64,000 bases of DNA from JACXVD01 sp020446665 (GTDB taxonomy: Bacteria > Pseudomonadota > Alphaproteobacteria > Sphingomonadales > Sphingomonadaceae). Below the pieces are notes generated by a model. The model was given only the letters and a program-made list of their open reading frames with translations. It had not been told where the DNA came from and ran no database searches. The stretch lies in contig JAWKXQ010000014.1 of assembly GCA_041396905.1 (NCBI GenBank), forward strand, positions 1-64,000. Direction: 5' to 3'. The stretch's first letter is position 1, and every line of letters starts with the position of its first letter. Shown here piece after piece: positions 1-8,022 of this stretch. The translations under genes and the position numbers were made by a program.

Positions 1-1
1 T

Positions 2-412
2 CATCCCAGCGTCTATGGCAATCTGCTGAAAGAACGCATTGCCAAGGGCAGCGTGCAGTGCTGGCTGTTCAACACTGGCTGGACCGGCGGCAAATATGGC
101 GTTGGCAGCCGCATGCCGATCAAGGCCACGCGCGGGCTGCTCAATGCCGTGCTGGATGGCAAGATGGACGAAGTGGAATTCCGCGAGGATCCGAATTTCG
201 GCTTTGACGTGCCGGTGCATGTGCCCGCACTGGATGAGGCCGGGATTGATCAGCGCGTGCTCGATCCGCGTTCGACCTGGGCGGACAAGGACGCTTATGA
301 CGCAATGGCGCAACATCTGGTGCAGCTGTTCGTGGACAATTTCGAACAGTTTACCGCCTATGTTGATGATGGTGTACGCCAGGCAGCGCCGGGCGCTGCG
401 GTAGCGGCCTGA
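2..412 (+). CDS. pckA: Phosphoenolpyruvate carboxykinase (ATP), C-terminal part
   Basis: Cut by the left window edge; about the last 136 codons are present, reading from HPSVYGN to a TGA at 412. The run WLFNTGWTGGKYG followed by RMPIKATR is the conserved C-terminal region of ATP-type PEP carboxykinases, and the FGFDVPVHVPALD stretch is also family-typical. The enzyme converts oxaloacetate and ATP to phosphoenolpyruvate, the first committed step of gluconeogenesis, in the cytoplasm. The nucleotide-binding P-loop and metal ligands lie outside the window. A hairpin 30 bases after the stop may end the transcript. Confidence 0.93.
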   Translation, partial: HPSVYGNLLKERIAKGSVQCWLFNTGWTGGKYGVGSRMPIKATRGLLNAVLDGKMDEVEFREDPNFGFDVPVHVPALDEAGIDQRVLDPRSTWADKDAYDAMAQHLVQLFVDNFEQFTAYVDDGVRQAAPGAAVAA

Positions 413-441
413 CACAAATTTACGATTGAGTTGGAGAGGAG

Positions 442-477
442 AGGGCAGGGCATCCGCTAGAGGTGTCCTGCCCTTGA
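442..477 (+). terminator. Possible terminator after pckA
   Basis: An 8-bp perfect stem (AGGGCAGG at 442-449 with CCTGCCCT at 467-474) closes a 17-base loop, followed by a weak T-containing tail. It lies 30 bases after the pckA stop and before the next gene. The T tract is poor, so termination strength is uncertain. Confidence 0.45.
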
Positions 478-555
478 CGTTTGGTGCTTGCGCCACAGTG
501 TCAGCGCGTCATGATGCGCCGACAGAGGGACTCGCAGGAACAGGAGACTCACCCA

Positions 556-912
556 ATGAGCATTTTCGATTCAATCCTTAAACAGGTCGCCGGCGCGCCG
601 GACGATGTGACCAATCTCGCTTCCAAGCTGGGCATTGACCCCGCCATGGCAGAGAAGGCCATTGCCGCGCTGGGCCAGTCGCACCAGATGGAAGGCGACA
701 CGGTGGAGCTGGCCGCGGCCAAGACCGGGCTGGATGCGGGCACGCTGTCCAGCATCGTCGAACAGATTGGCGGCGAAGGGTCGCTGACCAGCTTTGCCGA
801 TGCGATCAAGAATGACCCGTCCAGCATTGCCAAGCTGCTCGACCGGGACGGGGACGGTAACCCCCTCAACGATGTCATGGGCATGGCCAAGGGGCTGTTC
901 GGCAAGAAATAA
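556..912 (+). CDS. Small DUF937-like (YidB-like) protein
   Basis: 118 residues from an ATG preceded by AGGAACAGGAGA, a good ribosome-binding site; this favours 556 over an in-frame ATG at 481 whose extra 25 residues look non-coding. The protein begins MSIFDSILKQV, is rich in Ala/Gly/Asp, has no signal peptide or membrane segment, and ends in a lysine-rich tail. The repeated helix pattern (LASKLGIDPAMAEKAI, then a TGLDAGTLSSIV-like segment) and a DRDGDGNPLNDV stretch match the DUF937/YidB type, whose function is not established. A second DUF937 protein lies at 1529. The family call is by pattern only. Confidence 0.7.
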   Translation: MSIFDSILKQVAGAPDDVTNLASKLGIDPAMAEKAIAALGQSHQMEGDTVELAAAKTGLDAGTLSSIVEQIGGEGSLTSFADAIKNDPSSIAKLLDRDGDGNPLNDVMGMAKGLFGKK

Positions 913-938
913 GCCGGGCTGCCACAGGCTTGAACAGA

Positions 939-975
939 AAAGGCCGCGCTTCCGGATGGAGGCGCGGCCTTTCTT
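939..975. terminator. Shared bidirectional terminator
   Basis: A 9-bp perfect stem (AGGCCGCGC at 941-949 with GCGCGGCCT at 962-970), flanked by A residues on the left and TTTCTT on the right, lies between two convergent genes. It has the layout of a rho-independent terminator usable from both sides. Confidence 0.75.
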
Positions 976-996
976 GTCGCTGATCGGCGATCCGGG

Positions 997-1383
997 TCAC
1001 TCGAGCATGTCAGCGGGCACTGTGCCGCCATTCTTCACCAGCTCGCGCATGACCTGCTGGTGCAGCAGGATATTGTCTTCGGCGCTGCCCGAATAGTCCG
1101 CATTGCCCAGTTCCTGCGCCAGTTCCTTGCGGTTGGCATAGCTGGAATCGATGCCGACCAGCTTCATCAGATCGACGATCGAGCTCTTCCAGTTGAGCTT
1201 GTCTGCACCCGGCATTGCTTCCAGCGAAGCCATGACGTCAAACGTGCCCATTACCTGACCCAGCAGGCCGCCATCCTTCTTTTCTTCCGCTGCCGGTGCT
1301 GCTGCCGGTGCGGCGGCCGGTGCTTCTTCAGCCTTGGCATCGCCGCCGAAAATTGCATTCTTGATCGAAGAAAAAATACCCAT
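997..1383 (-). CDS. DUF3597 domain protein
   Basis: 128 residues starting MGIFSSIKNAIFGG, then an Ala/Pro/Glu-rich linker (about residues 17-35) and a C-terminal domain with WKSSIVDLMKLVGIDSS, RKELAQELG and LLHQQVMRELVKNGG. This is the arrangement of DUF3597 proteins, small and often near the C terminus of LysM-bearing or stand-alone proteins; function unknown. No signal peptide. A GGAGGG ribosome-binding site sits just before the ATG. It sits between two DUF937-like genes. Confidence 0.85.
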   Translation of the reverse strand: MGIFSSIKNAIFGGDAKAEEAPAAAPAAAPAAEEKKDGGLLGQVMGTFDVMASLEAMPGADKLNWKSSIVDLMKLVGIDSSYANRKELAQELGNADYSGSAEDNILLHQQVMRELVKNGGTVPADMLE

Positions 1384-1528
1384 GGGAACCCTCCTGTTGG
1401 GACGTTGTAAACTGACGCAAATTCTGCCTCTTTTGGCTTAACCGCGCCTGACAATCACCATCTTTGGATGTAAACAATCGTAGCACGGAAATGCGCCGGA
1501 TGCGCATTATCTTTGAAAGGAAATTTGC

Positions 1529-2038
1529 ATGAGCCTTGCCGAAATGCTGGTCCAGACCGGTGCCATCGATTCCATCGCCGGTGAACTGGGGATCGACCCG
1601 CAAACCGCGCGGGTGGGCGCTGGCGCGCTGTTACCCGCCATTGTTGCCGGTATGGGCCGCAGTGCGACGGGTGGCAATGAAACCCCCGATCCGCTTGGCG
1701 GGCTGGGCGGACTGGCTGGCGCGATTCTGGGTGGCGGCGGTGGCGGCCTGCTCGAATCAGTCCTTGCGCCCCAGCCGACTCCGGCAGCGCAGGGCAATGA
1801 TATTCTCGGCACGATCTTCGGCAGCAAGGATGTGAGCCGGGGTGTCGCGGGTGAAGTGGCAGCGATTACCGGGCTGGACGAAGCCATGCTGAAAAAGATG
1901 CTGCCGCTGCTCGCCATGGCCGTGGCCGGTTATCTGGCGCAGCGCGGCAAGGGCGAAGCTGGCGGCGCTGGCGGTGCTGGTGGCGGTGCATTGGGCGGCC
2001 TGCTGGGCGCGCTGGTGACGGGGCTGGCACGCGGCTGA
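1529..2038 (+). CDS. DUF937 family protein, Gly-rich
   Basis: 169 residues from an ATG preceded by GAAAGGAAA. The N-terminal half (TGAIDSIAGELGIDPQTARVG, then ALLPAIVAGMG) and the later segment EVAAITGLDEAMLKKMLPLLA match the two helical repeats of DUF937. Two Gly/Ala-rich tracts (about residues 53-75 and 142-165) flank the second repeat. Function of the family is unknown. It is the larger of two DUF937-like genes within 1.5 kb, with DUF3597 between them. Confidence 0.8.
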   Translation: MSLAEMLVQTGAIDSIAGELGIDPQTARVGAGALLPAIVAGMGRSATGGNETPDPLGGLGGLAGAILGGGGGGLLESVLAPQPTPAAQGNDILGTIFGSKDVSRGVAGEVAAITGLDEAMLKKMLPLLAMAVAGYLAQRGKGEAGGAGGAGGGALGGLLGALVTGLARG

Positions 2039-2096
2039 CACGTCCTGCTGCCTGTCGGCAAATAAATGGCAAGCATTTTGCGCTAGTGCCGCTGGC

Positions 2097-2903
2097 ATGA
2101 ACGCGCAAAATGCCATTATTCCCGACGTTTCTCAGGGCAAGGCCGCCAGTGCGGCGGAATTCAACCGGATTGCCCGGGAAATGGGCCTTGATCCCGCAAA
2201 CCAGTGGGTTGGCGGCTATGTCGACTATGAATGGGAGCATTTGCGCCATGTGCTGACCGCCTATGGGCTGAAGCCGGAGGGCAGGCAGGCGCTGGAGTTT
2301 GGCTGCAATTATGGCGCGTCCAGCATCGTGATGGCGCGGCTCGGGGCGCAGGTGACCGGCGTTGACGTGGATGAAGGCAATGTCCGCCTCGCCAATGCCA
2401 ATATCGCGCAGCACGATCTGGCTGACCGGGTGCAGGCGCTGCATGTGGCGGATACGCGCAGCATGCCCTTTGCTGACGGGCAGTTTGACCTCGCCATTGC
2501 CAACAGCGTGCTGGAATATGTCGATCCGGCGCAGCTGGATGCGGTCATGGCAGAATTGCACCGGGTGATGCAGCCGGGCGGGGAATTGCTGGTGCTGGGA
2601 ACCGCCAGCCGCCTTTCCCCGTGCGAAGTGCATTCGCGGCGCTGGCTGGTGAACTACATGCCGCGCGCGATGGACAGGCTGTTTGGCACCTCATTCCAGC
2701 GCGGCCTCTCACCACTTCTGCTGGCGAAAACGCTGCGGGGGCGCTTCGAAGTCGTCAGCCGCGAAAGCTGGATTGCAGCGCGCATCGCCCTGCATGGTCA
2801 GGCATCCCTGCCGGTCCGGACTATCAACAGTGTCGCCGAAGCGATTGATATTGCACCCGGCTGGCTCAGCCCGAATATCGAACTGCTGCTCAGGCGGATT
2901 TAG
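2097..2903 (+). CDS. Class I SAM-dependent methyltransferase
   Basis: 268 residues. The SAM-binding motif I is LEFGCNYGASS (about residues 65-75), followed by an acidic end of strand 2 in VTGVDVDEGN and a motif-IV-like FDLAIANSVLEYV. Together these give a Rossmann-fold Methyltransf_11-type domain. The substrate cannot be told from sequence. The long C-terminal part after ELLVLGTASRLSP may cover the active site. The gene stands alone; its stop is 2 bases from the end of the convergent DUF885 gene. Confidence 0.85.
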   Translation: MNAQNAIIPDVSQGKAASAAEFNRIAREMGLDPANQWVGGYVDYEWEHLRHVLTAYGLKPEGRQALEFGCNYGASSIVMARLGAQVTGVDVDEGNVRLANANIAQHDLADRVQALHVADTRSMPFADGQFDLAIANSVLEYVDPAQLDAVMAELHRVMQPGGELLVLGTASRLSPCEVHSRRWLVNYMPRAMDRLFGTSFQRGLSPLLLAKTLRGRFEVVSRESWIAARIALHGQASLPVRTINSVAEAIDIAPGWLSPNIELLLRRI

Positions 2904-2905
2904 GG

Positions 2906-4753
2906 TTAGGTGCGCCCCCCCGCGATATAGCGATCAACATTCTTGCCCAGCACGTCCATCGGCACATTGCCGCCCAGGATTACCGCATCGTTGAAGGCCT
3001 TGAAGTCATAGCCATCACCCAGCGCCGTCTGTGCGCGGGAACGGTGGCGCACGATTTCGCTATGACCCAGCTTGTAGCCGCAGGCCTGACCGGGCCAGCT
3101 GCAATAACGGTCCACTTCGCTTTCCACTTCCTCGCGCTTTGACCCGTTCCGTTCGACAAAGAAATTGACCGCCCGTTCGCGGCTCCAGCGCTTGGAATGC
3201 AGCCCTGTATCCACCACCATGCGGCAGGCGCGGAAGGCGAGGCTCTGGAGATAGCCCAGTCGACCGACCTCGAAATCATCATAGGCGCCCAGTTCATCCG
3301 CCAGCTGCTCGGCATAGAGGGCCCAGCCTTCGCTGAATGCATTGAACGCCAGAATGCTGCGGATCAGCGGCATCTGGTTGGAATATTCGCCTTCCCACAC
3401 ATGGCCCGGAATCGTCTCGTGATAGGCAAGATCGGCCAGATCATATTTGCGGTGCAGATCGGTGGTGCGCAGATTGATCCACATGCGGCCCGGAATCGTG
3501 CCATCCTTGCTGCCCGCACCGCCATAGGCACCCGGCGCGCCCGGTTCTTCCGCCAATGGCAGGCGGCGAACTTCCAGATTGGGATCGACTAGCGTGTTGA
3601 AAGCGCGCGGCATTTGCGACTTGATCCACGCGATGCGTTCCTTGAGGAAATCCATGATCTCTGCCCGGCCCGGATCGCCCTCGGCAAATTTATAGCGCGG
3701 ATCGGTGGACAGAGCCTGCATCCGCTCGCCCACTGTGCCCTTGGTATAGCCGATTTTCTGCAGGATCGGGTCCATCCGGGCGTGAAGCGTTTCGAGCTCT
3801 TCCAGGCCCTGATTGTGCACTTCGTCAGGGGTGAGCCGCGTAGTGGTGCTGGCGCGCAAGGCCCAGTGGTACCACTCCTCGCCATGCGGGCGCTGATACA
3901 TGCCGGGGTCCGACGTTGCCTGCGCAGCCTGGAGCTTGAGCTCAGCGAGTTGACGCTGGAGAGCGTCTTCGATCAAGCCTGTCGCAGCATCTGCCGTCGC
4001 AGTTACGCCGTCCTTTCTTTCAAGCGGCCCGGCATAGTTCGAGGCAACAGAAGCGATACTCGCTTCCATGGCAGTGATCGCCTTCTTCAACAGGAAGTCC
4101 GGCGGGACGACGCCCATGGCGCGCGCTGCGCGCATGCGCTCCAGTTCGCCGTCAAGCGCAGCGGGAACTGCCTTGAGCCGATCCAGATAGGCGAAGGAGT
4201 CCGCTTCGTCATTGAGCGGCTGCGTCGAATCGAGGAAACGGGGCATGTCGAGATAGGTCCCGACATTCTGGATCACGACATAGGGCGCATTGCGCCAGCT
4301 GCCGACCGCGACATCGCCATAGGGCAGGGCGAAGCCATCCAGCGACGTGGCATAGCAGCTTTCCACCACATCCATGCTGGTGGCAGTTGTTGCATCCAGC
4401 CCGCTGCGATCAAAGGCGCGCAGGCGGGCGAGATCGTCCTTCAATGTGGCGGCATAGGCCTGCAGGCCGGCAGGAGTGATATCCTTCAACTGCCCGCGCA
4501 GCGCGGCATGGTCGCCTGTATCCACGCCCAGCCCGGTGGCGCGTTCCGGCTCATGCGAAAGCAGGCGCCAGGCTATGTCGTCCAGAAGTGCCTGCCCCGC
4601 ATTGGGCGCGGTGCCCGCGGAGGCCATGGCAGCGGGACTTCCGGCATAGCTGCATCCACCCAGCGCGGTAAGGGCAGTGGTGGCCCCCAGTGCGGCAATG
4701 GCCTGACGGCGGGAGAAATGCGGGGCGGAGCTGGTTTCGTTTGAAATCGTCAT
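2906..4753 (-). CDS. DUF885 family lipoprotein, probable metallopeptidase-like
   Basis: 615 residues. The N terminus has a twin-arginine-like stretch (FSRRQAIAALG) leading to a lipobox (LTALGGC, Cys about residue 34), so export and lipid anchoring are likely. The rest is a full-length DUF885 domain with the zinc-site-like motif HETIPGH (about residue 442) and the terminal helix region of the family. DUF885 proteins resemble gluzincin peptidases, and activity here is inferred from that motif. The gene is monocistronic and convergent with the methyltransferase. Confidence 0.88.
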   Translation of the reverse strand: MTISNETSSAPHFSRRQAIAALGATTALTALGGCSYAGSPAAMASAGTAPNAGQALLDDIAWRLLSHEPERATGLGVDTGDHAALRGQLKDITPAGLQAYAATLKDDLARLRAFDRSGLDATTATSMDVVESCYATSLDGFALPYGDVAVGSWRNAPYVVIQNVGTYLDMPRFLDSTQPLNDEADSFAYLDRLKAVPAALDGELERMRAARAMGVVPPDFLLKKAITAMEASIASVASNYAGPLERKDGVTATADAATGLIEDALQRQLAELKLQAAQATSDPGMYQRPHGEEWYHWALRASTTTRLTPDEVHNQGLEELETLHARMDPILQKIGYTKGTVGERMQALSTDPRYKFAEGDPGRAEIMDFLKERIAWIKSQMPRAFNTLVDPNLEVRRLPLAEEPGAPGAYGGAGSKDGTIPGRMWINLRTTDLHRKYDLADLAYHETIPGHVWEGEYSNQMPLIRSILAFNAFSEGWALYAEQLADELGAYDDFEVGRLGYLQSLAFRACRMVVDTGLHSKRWSRERAVNFFVERNGSKREEVESEVDRYCSWPGQACGYKLGHSEIVRHRSRAQTALGDGYDFKAFNDAVILGGNVPMDVLGKNVDRYIAGGRT

Positions 4754-4851
4754 GGCGCGACACTTGCCGCGCTGGCTGCCCGTGTCAATCGCGGTGGTTT
4801 GCAGGACGGGTTTGAAACGCTATCCGGGGCGCGAACAGGAAAGGTCTTGCA

Positions 4852-5070
4852 ATGCTCAACACAGTGCTTTCGATCATGGCTCTGCTGGTGCTGGCGCTGC
4901 TCGCCGGGGCCTTTGTGCTGTGGCGCAAGGGACAGAATCCGAAGCAGGCCTTGCTCATGGTGGTGCTGGCGGTGGTGGTGATCATCAATATCGGCATCTG
5001 GACCCTGCCCGATGCGGGGGGCAAAAGCCCCGTCGAACGGGCAGGGGAGATTGAGGCCGTCGCCGATTAG
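4852..5070 (+). CDS. Small two-helix membrane protein
   Basis: 72 residues with two hydrophobic segments, about residues 5-24 (LSIMALLVLALLAGAFVLW) and 34-52 (LLMVVLAVVVIINIGIW), separated by a basic loop RKGQNPKQ. This predicts a hairpin in the inner membrane with both ends outside or both inside. No recognised family. The ATG follows an AGGAAAGG ribosome-binding site. Its TAG overlaps the TAA of the convergent TonB-like gene by three bases. Confidence 0.65.
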   Translation: MLNTVLSIMALLVLALLAGAFVLWRKGQNPKQALLMVVLAVVVIINIGIWTLPDAGGKSPVERAGEIEAVAD

Positions 5071-5750
5071 TCGGGCAGCTGCCAGCGGACCGAATTGGTG
5101 TAGCTGCCGCTGACCTTGGCGCCGGTTTCATCCTGCGCGGAGCGGAATTTGGCCCGGCGGGTCACCAGATCGCAGGTCGCTTCATCCAGCGCGGCATGGC
5201 CGCTGGACTTGGTAATGGTGCAGCGTTCCACCTTGCCATTTGTGCCAACTTCCAGCTTGAAACTGGCCGTGCCGGTCAGTTCTTCAGCGATCCAGCGCCC
5301 GCGATAATCATTGGGGGTGACCCATGATCCGGGGTTGTTGCGCGGTTGTGCGCTGACCGGATTGAACTTTGCGCGGCCGGGCGTGGTGGTGGGCAGCGGC
5401 TTGGGCACGATCTGCGGCAGCACATCCGGGATCACGTCAGGAATATCGGGGGTGATATTGGTCAGAGGCGTGTTGTCGCTCAGGCTGACCGGCGGTGTGG
5501 GCGCATGGACCGGCGGAGTAATCAGGCTGGTTTCTGCCGGTTCTGGTTTCACAACATCCGGAGTGGGCGGCGGCGGGGGTGGCGGGGTGTCCGGAATATC
5601 ATAGGTAGTCAGGACAGTGTCCTTGATGACTCCAGCCACCCCGCCAGCAAGGCCGGTGACCAGCGCTGCGCCCATCGCGGCATGGATCGCGATGACGCCG
5701 ACAATGGCCTCCGGGTTGCGGGCAAAACTCTTCTGGTCAGTGTATGCCAT
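5067..5750 (-). CDS. TonB-family energy transducer
   Basis: 227 residues: an N-terminal hydrophobic anchor (about residues 15-45, AIVGVIAIHAAMGAALV), a long proline-rich periplasmic spacer with a PPPPPPP run near residue 58, and a C-terminal TonB domain (RGRWIAEELTGTASFKLEVG to SVRWQLPD). TonB transmits proton-motive energy from ExbBD to outer-membrane receptors; no exbB or exbD is visible here. Two copies of a 19-bp palindromic site lie 66-140 bases upstream, suggesting repression by a dimeric regulator. Confidence 0.85.
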   Translation of the reverse strand: MAYTDQKSFARNPEAIVGVIAIHAAMGAALVTGLAGGVAGVIKDTVLTTYDIPDTPPPPPPPTPDVVKPEPAETSLITPPVHAPTPPVSLSDNTPLTNITPDIPDVIPDVLPQIVPKPLPTTTPGRAKFNPVSAQPRNNPGSWVTPNDYRGRWIAEELTGTASFKLEVGTNGKVERCTITKSSGHAALDEATCDLVTRRAKFRSAQDETGAKVSGSYTNSVRWQLPD

Positions 5751-5815
5751 GGTTCCTCTCCTCCATCTTGCGCCGCCCCAGGCGGTGCTGCGGGCGACAT
5801 GGCTTGATTGGATAT

Positions 5816-5890
5816 AATGTTACAACGTATCATTAAGCTGACAAGCAGTTTCGCGTGGCAAATTGCCACTGATTGATACAATGTATCATT
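5816..5890. promoter_or_regulatory. Paired palindromic operator upstream of the TonB-like gene
   Basis: Two 19-bp sites, 5816-5834 and 5872-5890, both fit AATGATAC-N3-GTATCATT. The first differs at one arm position (AATGTTAC) and so does the second (ATTGATAC). Both lie between the TonB-like start (5750) and the hydrolase tail, in otherwise non-coding sequence. Two spaced copies in front of one gene argue for a real binding site. The AT-rich dyad resembles Fur-superfamily or TetR-type operators; the regulator is not in the window. Confidence 0.65.
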
Positions 5891-5959
5891 GGGGTGAGGT
5901 AAGGAAACCTTCGGGATCAGAGGGTTGCGGGGCAGGCCACAAGGCCCGCCACGCGCAAT

Positions 5960-6616
5960 TTACTTGATCGGGCAATCCGGCGAGAGGCGGAAATCGAGGT
6001 AATTATCGACCGAAGCCATCATGTCGTCGATTTCATTTTCGAAGAAATGATTGGCCCGCGGGATCTCGTCATGGTGGATCGTGATGTGTTTTTGCGTGCG
6101 CAGTTTCTCGACCAGCTTGGTCACCGCGCTGGGCTGCACCACAGTATCGGCGGCACCCTGCACAAAGATTCCGCTGGCGGGGCAGGGGGCCAGGAAGCTG
6201 AAATCATACATGTTGGCCGGCGGCGCGATGGAGATGAAGCCGCGCACTTCCGGGCGGCGCATCAGCAATTGCATGCCGATCAACGCGCCGAAGCTGTAAC
6301 CGGCGACCCAGGTCGTCTGCGCTTCGGGGTGGATCGACTGCACCCAGTCGAGCGCGGACGCGGCATCGGAAAGCTCTCCAATACCGTTGTCGAAGCTGCC
6401 CTGCGAACGGCCAACCCCGCGAAAATTGAAGCGAAGCGTGGCAAAACCGCGATCGGCAAAGGTCTTGTACAGACGCTGCACGATGCGGTCATTCATGGTC
6501 CCGCCGCCTTGCGGATGCGGGTGCAGGATCATGGCCACGGGCGCACGCGGGCGCGGACCGGGGGAAAAACGACCTTCGAGACGGCCTTCTGGGCCGGGAA
6601 AGATGACTGAGGGCAT
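5960..6616 (-). CDS. Alpha/beta hydrolase, short form
   Basis: 218 residues with an early oxyanion-type segment LHPHPQGGGTMND, the RFNFRGVGRSQG strand/turn typical of this family, the nucleophile elbow GYSFGA (Ser about residue 116), an acid in VQGAADTVV and a late His in RANHFFEN. The Ser-Asp-His triad is therefore complete. Related proteins are annotated as dienelactone-hydrolase-like or CocE/NonD-type hydrolases of unknown substrate. No signal peptide, so cytoplasmic. It is divergent from the cysteine desulfurase gene. Confidence 0.85.
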   Translation of the reverse strand: MPSVIFPGPEGRLEGRFSPGPRPRAPVAMILHPHPQGGGTMNDRIVQRLYKTFADRGFATLRFNFRGVGRSQGSFDNGIGELSDAASALDWVQSIHPEAQTTWVAGYSFGALIGMQLLMRRPEVRGFISIAPPANMYDFSFLAPCPASGIFVQGAADTVVQPSAVTKLVEKLRTQKHITIHHDEIPRANHFFENEIDDMMASVDNYLDFRLSPDCPIK

Positions 6617-6663
6617 CGGGATAACCTGTCAGAGCTGGCAGCCACACGGGTAGCGCGGCGGAT

Positions 6664-7722
6664 ATGGCGGGCTATATAGTGGCCCGTGCGAATTTCGCAA
6701 TCGCGCTAACCATTTCGTCTGACAGGACCCGCATTATTTCTCGCATCTATCTCGACCACGCCGCCACCAGCCCGCTCCGCCCCGAAGCAAAGGCGGCGAT
6801 GGAGGAAGGATTCCGCCTCTGGGCGAACCCCTCCAGCCCCCATGCCGAAGGGCGCAAGGCCAAGGCCGCGCTGGAGGATGCGCGTGAGCGGTGCAAGGCG
6901 GCGCTGGGCTGGGACGGGGAACTGATCTTTACCAGCGGAGCGAGCGAGGCGCTGTGGATTGCGCTCAACCGGGCAAAGGCAGACCGCCGGATCGTCAGCG
7001 CGGTGGAGCATGATGCGGTGTTCCGGGCTGCGCCGGATGCGGAAATTTTCAGCGATGAAAGCGTGCTGGACAATCGCGCAATCCTCGCCATCCAGCAGGT
7101 CAATCCGGAAACAGGCACGATCAATCCGATTGCCCGGATGGCAGAGGTGATCCGCCCGACCGGGGCCGTGATCCTGTCCGACTGCTCGCAAGGCGCGGGC
7201 AAGATGCCACTGCCGCCCGTCGATATGGCGGTCGTCTCTGCGCATAAATTTGGCGGTCCGATCGGTATCGGCGCGTTGCTGGTCCGCGATTTCAAACTGC
7301 TGGAGCCGGTGGGCGGGCACGAGCGTGGCTATCGTGCCGGGACAGAGAACCTGCCCGGCGCGATGGCCATGGCTGCGGCGCTGGAAGCGGGTGACTGGGC
7401 CACCTGCGAAGCCGACCGGGCCGGTTTTTCCAGTGAGTTAGCTGGCAGCATTCTCAAACTGGGTGAACAGGCGGATTATATATTGCCGCTCGCCCACCCC
7501 AACATGAGCGCACAGGCGCAATTGATCCGGCTCGATGCGATGGGTTTTGCGGTTTCGGCGGGTAGTGCCTGTTCCTCCGGAACGCTCAAGAAGAGCCGCG
7601 TGCTCGATGCTTTCGGGGTCGATGACGAGACCGCCGCACGCACGATCCGGGTGAGCCTGGGCTGGAACACCACGCCAGAGGAACTGGATGCTTTCGTGGA
7701 GGCCTGGGCGAGTCTGATCTGA
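6664..7722 (+). CDS. Cysteine desulfurase (class V aminotransferase), first copy
   Basis: Up to 352 residues. IYLDHAATSP is the usual N-terminal motif and follows about 28 residues that homologues normally lack, so the real start may be downstream, possibly at a non-ATG codon near 6740; the first ATG is given. The PLP lysine is in SAHKFGG and the catalytic cysteine loop is SAGSACSSG. The enzyme takes sulfur from cysteine as a persulfide for Fe-S cluster or other sulfur pathways. A second desulfurase and a [2Fe-2S] ferredoxin follow, so this is an Fe-S assembly-related cluster. Confidence 0.87.
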   Translation: MAGYIVARANFAIALTISSDRTRIISRIYLDHAATSPLRPEAKAAMEEGFRLWANPSSPHAEGRKAKAALEDARERCKAALGWDGELIFTSGASEALWIALNRAKADRRIVSAVEHDAVFRAAPDAEIFSDESVLDNRAILAIQQVNPETGTINPIARMAEVIRPTGAVILSDCSQGAGKMPLPPVDMAVVSAHKFGGPIGIGALLVRDFKLLEPVGGHERGYRAGTENLPGAMAMAAALEAGDWATCEADRAGFSSELAGSILKLGEQADYILPLAHPNMSAQAQLIRLDAMGFAVSAGSACSSGTLKKSRVLDAFGVDDETAARTIRVSLGWNTTPEELDAFVEAWASLI

Positions 7723-7786
7723 TCCGGAACCGGCTGCTTCGTGCCAGCTTGAGAGAGCTGCACGCATTTCACCGCCCACCCTTTGC

Positions 7787-7932
7787 GTCACCCCCGCGAA
7801 GGCGGGGATCCAGCCAAGCTCGTGCTTGCCACAAACGTCAGCTGGGCCCCTGCCTGCGCAGGGGCGACGAAGAGAAGAATAGCTGACCGACGACTACTCC
7901 CCGTCATCCCCGCGAAGGCGGGGATCCAGATA
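7787..7932. repeat. REP-like palindromic repeat cluster
   Basis: Three hairpins in tandem in the 300-bp gap between the desulfurase genes: CCCCGC-GAAG-GCGGGG near 7792, GCCCCTG-CC-TGCGCAGGGGC near 7847, and a second CCCCGCGAAGGCGGGG near 7909. The outer two carry the same flank GGATCCAG and are direct copies. A related unit with changed but still paired stems occurs near 30534. No gene lies in the gap. Confidence 0.8.
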
Positions 7933-8022
7933 AGCTCTCGACGATCACAACGGTCAGTAGGCCAGAGCAAGGGGCCACGGGAAAGGTGACGGCGAGGAAT
8001 TGGTCCGGCATAAGGCCGCTCC

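Noticed and set aside
1690..2030. Gly/Ala-rich tracts in the DUF937 gene as a tandem-repeat locus
   Set aside because: Irregular codons and no conserved unit; ordinary low-complexity linker.
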